A stretch of 64,000 nt of DNA from Aequorivita marisscotiae (GTDB lineage: Bacteria > Bacteroidota > Bacteroidia > Flavobacteriales > Flavobacteriaceae): assembly GCF_029814825.1 (NCBI RefSeq), contig NZ_CP122379.1, positions 3,387,113 to 3,451,112 on the forward strand, in the 5' to 3' direction. Both the position numbers and the translations under genes were made by a program. The stretch's first letter is position 1. Each line of letters begins with the position of its first letter. The notes beneath the pieces were generated by a model. That model saw only the letters and a list, made by a program, of their open reading frames with translations, made no database searches and had not been told where the DNA came from. Below are positions 49,880-60,833 of this stretch, one piece after another.

Positions 49880-51532
49880 TTAATTCAATAATTCCTTTGC
49901 ATTTGCAATTGCGGCTTCCGAAACATTTTTGCCACCGAGCATCTGTGCAATTTCAAGAACGCGCTCGTTCTTATCTAAAATTTTTAAATGGGTTGCAGTA
50001 ATATCGTCACTATCGTCTTTATACACCTTAATATGGTGGTCGCCTTTTGCCGCTACTTGCGGTAGGTGCGTAATGCTTATCAACTGCATAGAATTGCTCA
50101 TTTCTTTCATAATTGCCGCCATTTTATTCGCCACTTCGCCTGAAACACCCGTATCAATTTCATCAAAAACAATAGTTGGCAATTTTTTGTATTCAGCCAA
50201 AACAGCTTTTACAGCTAGCATAATTCTACTCATTTCGCCACCAGAAGCCACTTTTTTTAAGGGTCCAAATGCCAAACCTTTATTTGCGGTAAAAAGCAAC
50301 TGCAATGTATCTGTCCCGTTGGTTTTAAAGGATTCTGAGGCAGTAAGTTCAAATTGAAAACGGGCATTTGGCAAACCGAGGGGAAAAAGTGTTTTTTCCA
50401 GCTTTTCCTTCAATTCCGGTATTGCCTCCATTCTTTTTAGGTGAAGTTTACCAGCAGTTTCCAAAGCGGTTTTCTGAACAGTATTTTTTTGCTTTTCTAA
50501 ATGGGCTATCTGCTCGTCCAGGCCTAGGGTGGTATTTACCTTTTCCTCAAGATTATTGGTTATTTCAATTAATTCGGTAACCGTAGAAACCGTGTGTTTT
50601 TGCTGCAATTTATAAAGCATTTGTAGCTTTTCATCAATTTCAGCAAGCATCTCGGGGTCTGCTTCAATTGTTTCTGCAGTTTTGGATATATCTGTTGAAA
50701 TATCTTCCAGTTCAATAATAACGCTATTTAAGCGTTGCCAGAATTCCGAAAAGGTTTTTGAAAATTCCTTAATTTTCCCCAAGCCTATGCGTGCTTCTTT
50801 TGCAGTGTGTATTGCACCTATCTGTTCTGTTTCAAACAAGCTGTTTACACTGGCCAACGCTTGTTGTATTTCCTCTGCGTTGTTTAGTGTTTCATAGGTT
50901 TTTTCTAAGTCCTGTTGATTGAGCTTTTCTAAACCAGCAAGCTTTAATTCATTTAAAAGAAAAGTGTTGTAATCCAATTCTTTTAATTCATTTTCCTTCT
51001 GAAGTTTTAAAACTGAAAGTTGGGACGAAATATTTTTATATTTCTCCAATTCCAATTGATACTTTCGCAACATTTCGGCATTGCCTGCAAGTGCATCAAT
51101 CACTTCCATCTGGAACGTTTCTGAAACAACTTCTAATGTTTCGTGTTGACTATGCACATCTACCAAATATGGCGCCAACGCTTGTAGTTGTATTAACGAA
51201 ACCGGCGTATCGTTAACAAATGCCCTGCTTTTTCCGCTAGGCAATATTTCACGCCTAATAATAGTATGGGCTTCGTAGTCTAACTCAAGCGTTGCAAAAA
51301 TAGCTTGCAGTTGATAATTAGCTATTTTAAAGTGTCCTTCTATTACACATTTTAGAGACGCATCCTTTACACTGCTTAAGTCGGCGCGTTTTCCCAACAG
51401 TAGCGACAAAGCACCTAAAACAATAGATTTTCCCGCTCCCGTTTCGCCAGTTATAATGGTTAAACCCTCGCTTAAATCCACGCGAATATCTTTAATAAGC
51501 GCATAGTTTTTTATGGCAAGACTGGTTATCAT
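49880..51532 (-). CDS. recN: DNA repair protein RecN
   Basis: SMC-like ATPase that acts early at double-strand breaks. The 550-residue protein has the Walker A GETGAGKS at 29-36 in a globular head, two long coiled-coil arms (about 150-360, many E, L and K), and the C-terminal head half with SGGEMSRIMLAVK signature and VFDEIDTGVSGEVA Walker B. It starts at MITSLAIKNYALI. It lies between porD (144 bases upstream) and fabI in a gene order that is common in Flavobacteriaceae. Confidence 0.95.
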   Translation of the reverse strand: MITSLAIKNYALIKDIRVDLSEGLTIITGETGAGKSIVLGALSLLLGKRADLSSVKDASLKCVIEGHFKIANYQLQAIFATLELDYEAHTIIRREILPSGKSRAFVNDTPVSLIQLQALAPYLVDVHSQHETLEVVSETFQMEVIDALAGNAEMLRKYQLELEKYKNISSQLSVLKLQKENELKELDYNTFLLNELKLAGLEKLNQQDLEKTYETLNNAEEIQQALASVNSLFETEQIGAIHTAKEARIGLGKIKEFSKTFSEFWQRLNSVIIELEDISTDISKTAETIEADPEMLAEIDEKLQMLYKLQQKHTVSTVTELIEITNNLEEKVNTTLGLDEQIAHLEKQKNTVQKTALETAGKLHLKRMEAIPELKEKLEKTLFPLGLPNARFQFELTASESFKTNGTDTLQLLFTANKGLAFGPLKKVASGGEMSRIMLAVKAVLAEYKKLPTIVFDEIDTGVSGEVANKMAAIMKEMSNSMQLISITHLPQVAAKGDHHIKVYKDDSDDITATHLKILDKNERVLEIAQMLGGKNVSEAAIANAKELLN

Positions 51533-51534
51533 TT

Positions 51535-51575
51535 TTAGATGTTAGATTTTAGACGTGAGACGCTAGATTTTTCAA
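51535..51575. repeat. Degenerate spacer words (TTAGA/CTAGA type)
   Basis: Between recN and porD, variants of the word TAGATTTTAGACGTGAGACG repeat loosely. Similar near-repeats of other words occur at 53789-53814 and 56088-56122. Confidence 0.4.
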
Positions 51576-51676
51576 AATTAAGATTTCAAAGTTGGGTTTT
51601 TGAATAAAAAATCCTGAATCTATTTTAAACCTATAAATTTAAAGGAAAGATACTAATTGGTTCAATCTCGCTAAAA

Positions 51677-52567
51677 CTAAAATTTAATTTCGGCCCAATT
51701 GCTTCGTTTTGTAGGTGCCAATCTATTTAGGTTTTCTGTAAGTTTTGTAATATCAACCTGCGGGCCGCCACTAAAGATAGCCTGTATTTCATCGCTTTTG
51801 GCATCAAAAAAAGTACGTACTAAAAAAGAGTTTGGACGACGGTCATTAATTCCTTTAAGATTGTTTATAGCTTCGGCAATTGTTTGTTTTGCAGCTTTTT
51901 GATCTGCAGCCATAATATCCATTCCCTCGCGGTGATATTGATACATTACATCGTGGAATTCCTTGTAAACCGAAGACAATAAAGCATCGTTGTAACGATA
52001 TCTAGATTGATTGCCATCCGTGGCTCTCCAACCTTGGTAATTGCTAGAAGCGGCTGTATTTGTTATCTGTTTTGCAATTTCAAAATAAGGAGCTCCGCCA
52101 TTTAATGTAAAGGTATCGGCATCTAAACCTATAACGGTATAAACATGATATGCAATTACCGAAACAAGGTTAGAATCAAAACTATTTATATTAAAAGAGA
52201 GGGGTTCAAATTCTTTATAGTTAAATTTTACCTGCCTATCAAAATAATTATAAACCGGAGTGTCGTAAGTAGATTGAAAAACGGGCCGTGAAGACTGAAT
52301 TTGCAATGTACCGGTAAAAGAATCGCCATCGTATTGACTAACGACCAACGTCATATTACAATCTATACGTTCTTGGTTTTTGTATTCTTTATCGGTCCAT
52401 TTAGTATTGTTAACAAACTCTCGCAACTGGGTTTCCAAGGTTCGGAAAATTTGCAAATTTGGTTGTCCGGTTTGTTCGGCATCAATAGAAACGGTGCAAT
52501 TAAGTTCTTGGGCCTGTGCAGAAAACACAGCGATAGCACATAGTAAGAAAAGTAAAATTTTACGCAT
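51677..52567 (-). CDS. porD: PorD-like type IX secretion system protein (DUF4835)
   Basis: A 296-residue exported protein with a signal peptide (cleavage near SAQAQ) that matches DUF4835 throughout: ELNCTVSIDAEQ, WTDKEYKNQERIDCNMTLVVS, PVYNYFDRQVKF, SVIAYHVYTVIGLDADTF and RPNSFLVRTFFDAK. In the T9SS literature this family is called PorD, needed for assembly or function of the secretion machine. Two cysteines (in ELNC and IDCN) could form a disulfide. The start overlaps the end of coaBC by eight bases, so the genes are co-transcribed. It would serve the many sorting-domain proteins encoded upstream in this window. Confidence 0.87.
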   Translation of the reverse strand: MRKILLFLLCAIAVFSAQAQELNCTVSIDAEQTGQPNLQIFRTLETQLREFVNNTKWTDKEYKNQERIDCNMTLVVSQYDGDSFTGTLQIQSSRPVFQSTYDTPVYNYFDRQVKFNYKEFEPLSFNINSFDSNLVSVIAYHVYTVIGLDADTFTLNGGAPYFEIAKQITNTAASSNYQGWRATDGNQSRYRYNDALLSSVYKEFHDVMYQYHREGMDIMAADQKAAKQTIAEAINNLKGINDRRPNSFLVRTFFDAKSDEIQAIFSGGPQVDITKLTENLNRLAPTKRSNWAEIKF

Positions 52568-53783
52568 TTGTCTGTTCTATAATATATTTTAAAATATCTT
52601 CGGCTACTTCTTTTTTAGGTTTAACAGGAAAAGGAAGCACTTTATTGTCTTTTGTTATAAAAGTAATTTTATTTGTGTCCACCTGAAAACCTGCGCCTTC
52701 ATCTCGAAGCGAATTTAACACAATTAAATCTAAATTCTTTTTTTTCAGTTTCAATTTTGCATTTTCTTCTTCGTTTTGAGTTTCTAATGCAAAACCAACC
52801 AGAAATTGCTGTTTCTTAATTTGGCCAAGTGAAGCCAAAATATCCTTTGTTTTTGTAAGCTGAAGTGTCAATGCACCGGTTTTCTTTTTGATTTTTTCTG
52901 AAGCAACATCCGCAGGGCGATAATCGGCTACGGCGGCGCTCAAAATAGCAACATCGCTTTTATTGAAATATTCGTGTGCGGCATTGTACATTTCTTCCGC
53001 AGAAGTAACTCGGATGATCTTTATAAAATCGTTTTCAAGTTTTAATGCCGAAGGGCCCGAAATTAAAACAACCTCAGCGCCAAGCTCGGCAGCGGTTTCG
53101 GCAATGGCGTAACCCATCTTTCCACTGGAATGGTTGCCAATGAACCGAACAGGGTCAATAGCCTCATAAGTTGGGCCGGCGGTAATCAAAAACTTTTTGC
53201 CGCGAAGGGGAAGTTTTTTCAACAAATCATTTTCCAAAAAGGATACTATTTCATCAGGCTCTGCCATTCTTCCTTGCCCTACCAAACCGCTGGCAAGTTC
53301 GCCAAAAGCTGCTGGAATCTGGATATTTCCAAAGCTATCCAATTTTTTAAAGGTTGCCGCCGTACTAGGATGGTTATACATATCCAAATCCATAGCAGGT
53401 GCGTAATACACAGGGCATTTTGCAGAAAGGTAACAAGCTAACAATAGATTGTTACAAGTGCCATTTGCCATTTTAGAAAGTGTATTTGCCGTAGCGGGTG
53501 CTATCAAAAACAAATCGGCCCAAAGGGCCAATGCTACGTGATTGTTCCATTTGGGTTCTTTAAAACTGTCTTCATCTTTTTCATCTGTAAATGATGAAAA
53601 CACTTCATTTTTGGAAAGTGTGGCAAGGGTAAGCGGAGTAACAAATTCTTTGGCAGCATCGGTCATAACCACCTTTACATTTGCTCCATTTTTTACTAAT
53701 AACCGAACCAAAAAAGCAGTTTTGTATGCGGCAATCCCGCCAGTTACGCCAAGCAAGATATTTTTCCCGTTCAAAACAGACAT
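52560..53783 (-). CDS. coaBC: Bifunctional phosphopantothenoylcysteine decarboxylase/phosphopantothenate-cysteine ligase
   Basis: It joins cysteine to 4'-phosphopantothenate and decarboxylates the product to 4'-phosphopantetheine on the way to coenzyme A. The 407-residue length is normal. The N-terminal flavoprotein half (CoaC) has GVTGGIAAYKT, the catalytic His in NNHVALALWAD, PATANTLSKMANG, and GTCNNLLLA with the catalytic Cys. The C-terminal half (CoaB) has ITAGPTYEAIDPVRFIGN and SSGKMGYAIAE. It lies between rpoZ and porD. Confidence 0.96.
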   Translation of the reverse strand: MSVLNGKNILLGVTGGIAAYKTAFLVRLLVKNGANVKVVMTDAAKEFVTPLTLATLSKNEVFSSFTDEKDEDSFKEPKWNNHVALALWADLFLIAPATANTLSKMANGTCNNLLLACYLSAKCPVYYAPAMDLDMYNHPSTAATFKKLDSFGNIQIPAAFGELASGLVGQGRMAEPDEIVSFLENDLLKKLPLRGKKFLITAGPTYEAIDPVRFIGNHSSGKMGYAIAETAAELGAEVVLISGPSALKLENDFIKIIRVTSAEEMYNAAHEYFNKSDVAILSAAVADYRPADVASEKIKKKTGALTLQLTKTKDILASLGQIKKQQFLVGFALETQNEEENAKLKLKKKNLDLIVLNSLRDEGAGFQVDTNKITFITKDNKVLPFPVKPKKEVAEDILKYIIEQTNA

Positions 53784-53788
53784 CTTTC

Positions 53789-53814
53789 GGTTTTCAGTTT
53801 TCAGTTATCAGTTG
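53789..53814. repeat. Degenerate spacer words (TTTTCAGT type)
   Basis: Between coaBC and rpoZ, TTTTCAGTTTTCAGTTATCA repeats one word three times with small changes. Such near-word repeats are frequent between genes of flavobacteria. Confidence 0.4.
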
Positions 53815-53862
53815 CATGTAATCAAATAAACGCTCTAAATCCCTTTTTAAGAGTAAGGGGCT

Positions 53863-54195
53863 TTACTCCTCTACTACTTCGTCAGCAGTATTGCGGTAGT
53901 ATATTTTGTTTTCCAACCATTCTTGCACTGCCAATGCATGCGGTTTTGGAAGTCTTTCGTAAAATTTTGAAACCTCTATTTGTTCTTTGTTTTCAAAAAT
54001 TTCTTCCAAACTATCGTTGTATGTAGCAAACTCGTCAAGTTTTTCAAGAAGTTCCTTCTTAATGTCACCGTTTATTTGTGTGGCTCTTTTCGCAATAATT
54101 GAAATAGCCTCATAAATATTTTCTGTTGGAGCATCAATTAAGTTTTTGTCTAAAGTAACTGTATTGATGGGTGCGTCTGAATTTTTAATATCCAT
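53863..54195 (-). CDS. rpoZ: RNA polymerase omega subunit (Rpb6-like)
   Basis: A 110-residue protein of the RpoZ/Rpb6 family in its Bacteroidota form. NIYEAISIIAKRATQIN is the conserved omega core that contacts the beta' subunit; the charged middle (LEKLDEFATYNDSLEEIF) and the acidic end TADEVVEE are usual in this phylum. It stabilises the RNA polymerase core. The gene lies 11 bases after bamD and before coaBC, as in many related genomes. Confidence 0.88.
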   Translation of the reverse strand: MDIKNSDAPINTVTLDKNLIDAPTENIYEAISIIAKRATQINGDIKKELLEKLDEFATYNDSLEEIFENKEQIEVSKFYERLPKPHALAVQEWLENKIYYRNTADEVVEE

Positions 54196-54206
54196 AGTAA
54201 AATTAA

Positions 54207-55016
54207 TTAAATAGTGGGTTCTGTTTCTAAAGGTATCAACTTGCTCTCTATATCCTGATAATATTCTAAAGCCTGGGGAGCCACGTCTGAATCTTTATAG
54301 TATTTTATAAAATTATTATAATGTCCTTTTGCATCGCGTAAACGTTCTTGTACCAAAACAGGAATACTGTTTATGGCCAATTTATAAGCAGAAACAAACC
54401 TTCCGAAAAAGGCGTCCTTTCTGTAAATAGAACCTGGATTATCTGTTATAAAATTGTCAAAAGCTTCAATTGCCGCTTTGTAATCTTCAACGCGCAGGTA
54501 TTGTTTCGCAACTTCAAATTCTTTCTTCTCCAACTTCGTTCTTAACTCTGCCACCAATGTATTGGCCTCTGCTCGTTTTTCAGAATTTGGATATTCGTTT
54601 ATAAATTCCTGCAATTTTTCCAACCCTTTATAAGTATCTTTTTGATCCAAAGAGTATCTCGGAGAAAGCTGGTAAAAGCTTTTCGCAGATTTAAATGAGG
54701 CAGTTTCTATACTATCGCTCATTGGGTACGCCTGGGTAAATCTTTCAAATTGATAGCCAGCAAGATAGTAATCTTCTAAATTGTAGTACGTATTGGCATA
54801 CATATACATTAGTTTCTCGCCCTGTGGCTTACCTCTGTATGCGGGCACTAACTGCTCCATCATTTTTAGCCCCTTTTTGTATTTACCTATTCTGTAAAGC
54901 GAATCGGCATAAACATATTTTTTACTCATATCGTCTTTACGCAATACCTCCTGATATTCACTACAGGACGAAAGAAGAATTGTAAGACAAAGTATTAAGA
55001 AAAGTGGTAATCGCAT
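54207..55016 (-). CDS. bamD: Outer membrane protein assembly factor BamD
   Basis: A 269-residue lipoprotein that, with BamA, inserts beta-barrel proteins in the outer membrane. ATG at 55016 gives the signal peptide MRLPLFLILCLTILLSSC with a clear lipobox. The mature part is built of TPR helix pairs (KGLKMMEQLVPAYRGKPQGEKLM in two parts, YNLEDYYLAGYQFERFTQAYP, YKAAIEAFDNFITDNPGS), as in YfiO/BamD. It is in an operon with rpoZ. Confidence 0.92.
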   Translation of the reverse strand: MRLPLFLILCLTILLSSCSEYQEVLRKDDMSKKYVYADSLYRIGKYKKGLKMMEQLVPAYRGKPQGEKLMYMYANTYYNLEDYYLAGYQFERFTQAYPMSDSIETASFKSAKSFYQLSPRYSLDQKDTYKGLEKLQEFINEYPNSEKRAEANTLVAELRTKLEKKEFEVAKQYLRVEDYKAAIEAFDNFITDNPGSIYRKDAFFGRFVSAYKLAINSIPVLVQERLRDAKGHYNNFIKYYKDSDVAPQALEYYQDIESKLIPLETEPTI

Positions 55017-55153
55017 GGGCTTAAAAAACATCGTGCAAAAATAGGGAATTAAACATGATTGAACAAACTTATTATTTGGCTAAAATATTGCGCCGAAGGC
55101 TATTATTTGCAAGCCTTTTGAAATATTTAACTTCTAATTGGAAAAGTGCTAAA

Positions 55154-56029
55154 TTAAAACTTTTCAACAAAAGCGTCTATTTTAGATCGCAAACCATCGC
55201 TAACACCTACCAATGGAAGCCGAACTGTATCTCCACAAATATCTAACTTTTTAAAAACCGCCTTGATTCCGGCAGGATTTCCTTCGGCGAATATATAATC
55301 TATTGCAGGGGCAATTTTATAGTGAATTTCATAAGCCTCATCCACCTTTTTCTGCAAACCAAGTTGTACCATTTTTGAAAATTGTTCCGGAAAACCCTCT
55401 CCAATTACCGAAATAACCCCAGCGCCGCCGGCAAGAATCATCGGGAGCGTAATCATATCGTCACCAGAAATTACTAAGAAGTCTTTAGGACAACCGGCAA
55501 TTAATTTCATTGCCTGAACTATATCGCCCGCAGCTTCTTTTATTGCAACAATTTTTTCGAAATCGTTTGCCAATCTTATCACCGTTTCCGGGAGCATATT
55601 TGAAGCCGTTCTGCCCGGAACATTATATAAAATCACTGGCAGAGGAGCCGCATTTGCAATGGCCGAAAAATGCTGATATATCCCTTCTTGCGTAGGTTTG
55701 TTGTAATAGGGCGAAACCGAAAGAATAGCCGTAAATGCCGAAAGATCGCGCGTTTTCATTTCCGAAATAACTGCTTGCGTGTTGTTACCGCCAATTCCTA
55801 AAACTAAAGGTAAACGGCCGTTATTGGCCTCAATTACGGTATTTATAACCACCTGTTTTTCGTCGTTGGAAAGTGTAGCATTTTCGGCGGTCGTTCCTAA
55901 AACCACCAAATAATCTATGCCATTGTCAATATTGTAATTTACCACATTTTTAAGCCCTTCCACATCTACTGAAAAGTCGCTTTTAAAAGGTGTGATTAAC
56001 GCTACGCCTGTTCCAATTAATTCTTTCAT
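55154..56029 (-). CDS. dapA: 4-hydroxy-tetrahydrodipicolinate synthase
   Basis: It condenses pyruvate with aspartate semialdehyde in lysine and diaminopimelate (peptidoglycan) synthesis. From ATG at 56029 the 291-residue TIM-barrel protein starts with [15 protein letters not shown]. The Schiff-base lysine is Lys164 in AIKEAAGD; Tyr135 and Arg140 are in YNVPGRT, and Thr46/Thr47 in GTTAEN. Tyr109 in SPYYNKP is the partner tyrosine of the active site. A longer in-frame start upstream runs through degenerate spacer sequence and is rejected. It precedes bamD in the same direction. Confidence 0.96.
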   Translation of the reverse strand: MKELIGTGVALITPFKSDFSVDVEGLKNVVNYNIDNGIDYLVVLGTTAENATLSNDEKQVVINTVIEANNGRLPLVLGIGGNNTQAVISEMKTRDLSAFTAILSVSPYYNKPTQEGIYQHFSAIANAAPLPVILYNVPGRTASNMLPETVIRLANDFEKIVAIKEAAGDIVQAMKLIAGCPKDFLVISGDDMITLPMILAGGAGVISVIGEGFPEQFSKMVQLGLQKKVDEAYEIHYKIAPAIDYIFAEGNPAGIKAVFKKLDICGDTVRLPLVGVSDGLRSKIDAFVEKF

Positions 56030-56087
56030 ATTTTTTATTTTGATACTATTGATACTTTTGTTTTTATGGATTCTAAAATTTGACTTT

Positions 56088-56122
56088 TTCCACTTCCTAC
56101 TTCCAGCTTCCAACTTCCAGCA
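56088..56122. repeat. Degenerate spacer words (CTTCCAACTTCCAG type)
   Basis: Between DUF6913 and dapA, CTTCCTACTTCCAGCTTCCA and related words repeat four times in about 35 bases. Confidence 0.45.
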
Positions 56123-56126
56123 ACCA

Positions 56127-56642
56127 TTAAATCTTTTTAAAGATTTTCAAATATTTAATTACTTCACTTTTAAAATCGTCTAAATTATCGGGAGCCACCG
56201 CTAATAGCAAGTCGTAAAGCCGCTCGTCCGCACCTTTAAATCCAATGGTGAATTTTGCCTTACTCTGCACTACCATTGCACTTAAATACTCGTGTTTTCC
56301 GGGATAAAAACCTATTAAAACATCTAATGGCACTTCTAAAAATTCTTGCGCGTTTTTGCTTTTTATTTCGCCGCGCCAAGTAAATTCCTTGTTTGTAATT
56401 TGATTTTGCCGTAGCGAAGGTAATTTTTTGCGAGTTTCAACAAAACTGAAAATTTTCACGTCTTTAGGTTGCAAGCCTAACGATGTTCCAAACTCGTACA
56501 ATTTTTCAAAATCATTATAAAAAGCTTCGTCTACTACAAATCCCAAACTTTTTAAAGGTTCGTTACGCTTCGAAAAATCTCGTTTAGAGAGGTTTTTTTC
56601 GATATGTTTTTTTAATGAATTCTGCTTTACTTTTCGTAACAT
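56127..56642 (-). CDS. DUF6913 family protein
   Basis: A 171-residue cytoplasmic protein of a family restricted to Bacteroidota as far as I know. Visible conserved stretches are [38 protein letters not shown] and [19 protein letters not shown]. The basic N-terminus ([19 protein letters not shown]) may bind nucleic acid, which is a guess. No catalytic motif was recognised. It lies between ligA and dapA, reading leftward. Confidence 0.75.
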   Translation of the reverse strand: MLRKVKQNSLKKHIEKNLSKRDFSKRNEPLKSLGFVVDEAFYNDFEKLYEFGTSLGLQPKDVKIFSFVETRKKLPSLRQNQITNKEFTWRGEIKSKNAQEFLEVPLDVLIGFYPGKHEYLSAMVVQSKAKFTIGFKGADERLYDLLLAVAPDNLDDFKSEVIKYLKIFKKI

Positions 56643-56694
56643 AGAACGTTAATAATTATAGCTTTAAATTAGTTTTTTCATTCTTTAAAACGCT

Positions 56695-58722
<2,028 letters not shown>

Positions 58723-58745
58723 TTATAAACACCTGTGAAGTTTTT

Positions 58746-59336
58746 TTATGCCCTTTCTTCATTCAACCATTTAGGCACGTCGGGACGTTTAAATTCCTTC
58801 ATTTTTTTTATAAGATTCACCGGATTGGTATCTACCAGAAGCAAGTTGTAATTATCCATAGACAAAAAGCCTTTGCGAACCATGGTTTCGAGCATTTTTA
58901 TTAAATCGTTATAAAACCCGTTTATATTCAGTAGCCCAATTGGTTTTTGATGTAAGCCCAGTTGGAGCCAGGTAATAATTTCAAAAAGTTCCTCGAGCGT
59001 GCCCATACCGCCGGGCAATGCGATAAAACCGTCGCTTTCTTCTTGCATTTTCAGTTTTCGCTCGTGCATATTTTTGGTGGTAATTAGCTCGGTAAGCCCT
59101 AAATGAACAACTTCTTTTTTCTTTAAAAAGCTAGGTATTATCCCGACTACCTTTCCGCCATTTTTTAAAACACTTTTTGCAAGTATTCCCATCACCCCTA
59201 TTTTTGCGGCACCGTAAACCAAAGTAATACTGCGTTTAGCAAAAATTTCACCCAAATTTTTCGCAGCATCGGTTATTGCTAGATCGTTACCATCACTACT
59301 TCCGCAAAAAACACAAATTTTGTCGAGTTTGTTCAT
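58746..59336 (-). CDS. LOG family protein (cytokinin riboside 5'-monophosphate phosphoribohydrolase type)
   Basis: A 196-residue Rossmann-fold enzyme of the LOG/YvdD group, which splits nucleoside 5'-monophosphates into base and ribose 5-phosphate. It shows VFCGSSDGNDLAITDAAK, VYGAAKIGVMGILA, the motif pair MHERKLKM and PGGMGTLEELFEIITWLQLG. The nucleotide substrate in the cell is unknown and need not be a cytokinin. It lies 53 bases upstream of ligA. Confidence 0.9.
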   Translation of the reverse strand: MNKLDKICVFCGSSDGNDLAITDAAKNLGEIFAKRSITLVYGAAKIGVMGILAKSVLKNGGKVVGIIPSFLKKKEVVHLGLTELITTKNMHERKLKMQEESDGFIALPGGMGTLEELFEIITWLQLGLHQKPIGLLNINGFYNDLIKMLETMVRKGFLSMDNYNLLLVDTNPVNLIKKMKEFKRPDVPKWLNEERA

Positions 59337-59404
59337 AGAGCTTTTTTTTTGAAATATTTGTTAGCTTTAACGCAATTTGCTGATAAACTGTATTTTACAA
59401 CAAA

Positions 59405-60256
59405 TTAAAACACACATTTAATCATTCGATCCTTTCCGAAGATGTCTTTTTTCACTTTAATATTTTTGGCACCTTCGGTCAGTAAAAGTTCAGATAATTC
59501 TTCACTAAGGTACTCATTAATCTCGAAAAAAAGTTTTCCATTTGGTTTTAAATAGTTTTTTGCCAGCTTCACAATAGCTTTATAAAACAGTAACGGATCT
59601 GCATCCGAAACATATAAAGCTCTTTCGGGTTCGTATTTTAAAACGTTTTCCTGCATCTGTTTTTTTTCCAACTCGCGTACATACGGCGGATTGGAAACTA
59701 TTACGTCGTATTGCTTCGGAAGAGCTTCGGTCGTTAAAATATCTCTTTGAAAAAAATCTATCGTCACTTTATTTCTTTCGGCATTTTTACGTGCCACTAT
59801 TAATGCTTCTTCGGAAATATCTAAAGCAGAAACCTGCGAATCTAACAGGTTTTTAGCAAGCGAAATTGCAATACAACCTGTGCCGGTACCAATGTCTAAA
59901 TACATTTTTGCGCCTCTTTTTAACATAGAAGCTTCGTTCAATATCCAAGCTACCAATTCCTCGGTTTCGGGACGTGGAATTAAGGTGTGGCGGTTAACGA
60001 TAAAGGGCAGTCCGAAAAATTCGGTCTCGCCAACAATGTACTGAATAGGTTCATGATTCTTTAGTCGAAGTATCGCCTGTTGAAATTTTTCTACAGCATT
60101 TTCTGAAATTTTCCTTTGCGGATTTAAAGCAATCTCCAATCGGGAGAGCTTGAGGTATTCTTCGGAAAGTATATTGAAAAACGACAATACTTCTTCCGCA
60201 GGATATAATTCTGAAATTGAATTTTTAAAATGATTTTTTAGCTCTGTAATTTTCAA
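59405..60256 (-). CDS. prmC: Peptide chain release factor N(5)-glutamine methyltransferase
   Basis: It methylates the glutamine of the GGQ loop in release factors RF1 and RF2, for full termination activity. The 283-residue protein has the N-terminal helical domain, RHTLIPRPETEELV, the SAM motif LDIGTGTGCIAIS and the catalytic NPPY motif in VSNPPYVRELE. It is cytoplasmic. Its start lies 63 bases from the end of the GNAT gene, both leftward. Confidence 0.95.
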   Translation of the reverse strand: MKITELKNHFKNSISELYPAEEVLSFFNILSEEYLKLSRLEIALNPQRKISENAVEKFQQAILRLKNHEPIQYIVGETEFFGLPFIVNRHTLIPRPETEELVAWILNEASMLKRGAKMYLDIGTGTGCIAISLAKNLLDSQVSALDISEEALIVARKNAERNKVTIDFFQRDILTTEALPKQYDVIVSNPPYVRELEKKQMQENVLKYEPERALYVSDADPLLFYKAIVKLAKNYLKPNGKLFFEINEYLSEELSELLLTEGAKNIKVKKDIFGKDRMIKCVF

Positions 60257-60319
60257 ATTATATTGGTCATTAGTACCTCGACGGCGCTCAGTGTAAATTT
60301 AAGTATTGCTTATTTCCAA

Positions 60320-60805
60320 TTACAATGTTTTAATCATATGCACGGGGCACGAGTAATGGCCCGTGTCTCCCAATGCACCTTCAATATAGCTAAACCCAGC
60401 TTGTTTGTAAAGTTTTTGGGCGTGCGACATATATTCCATTGTTTCAAGGTAAATTTTTTCATACCCAAATTCGCGTGCTTTTGCCAAACAAAACTCCATC
60501 ATTTGCGCGCCAAGACCCTTACCGCGGGCAACGGGCAAGAAATACATTTTTTGGAGTTCACAAAAGTTTCCCTCATAATTGTCTAATTTGGCTATGCCTG
60601 CACCGCCAATTATTGTATTGTTTTCTTCAATTACAAAGTATGCCGCTTTCGGTTTTTGGTAGGTTTCAAACATACAATCCAACGCTTCATCGGCATACGC
60701 AGTACCCACTTTTGGAACATTAAAATCTATTAAAACACTGCGTATAACCTTGGCAATTTGCAGATTGTCCTGCTTTTCAATAAGGCGAATAATTGGTGTG
60801 TTCAT
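60320..60805 (-). CDS. GNAT family N-acetyltransferase
   Basis: A 161-residue acetyltransferase. The acetyl-CoA loop is MYFLPVARGKGLGAQMMEF, and ETMEYMSHAQKLYKQAGF is the usual end. AAYFVIEENNTIIGGAGIAKL is a good match for the central strands. The acceptor is unknown. It is divergent from ribD; the two start codons are only 28 bases apart, so they share a regulatory region. Confidence 0.85.
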   Translation of the reverse strand: MNTPIIRLIEKQDNLQIAKVIRSVLIDFNVPKVGTAYADEALDCMFETYQKPKAAYFVIEENNTIIGGAGIAKLDNYEGNFCELQKMYFLPVARGKGLGAQMMEFCLAKAREFGYEKIYLETMEYMSHAQKLYKQAGFSYIEGALGDTGHYSCPVHMIKTL

Positions 60806-60833
60806 TCTAATTAAATCCTTGTATTTTTACGCG

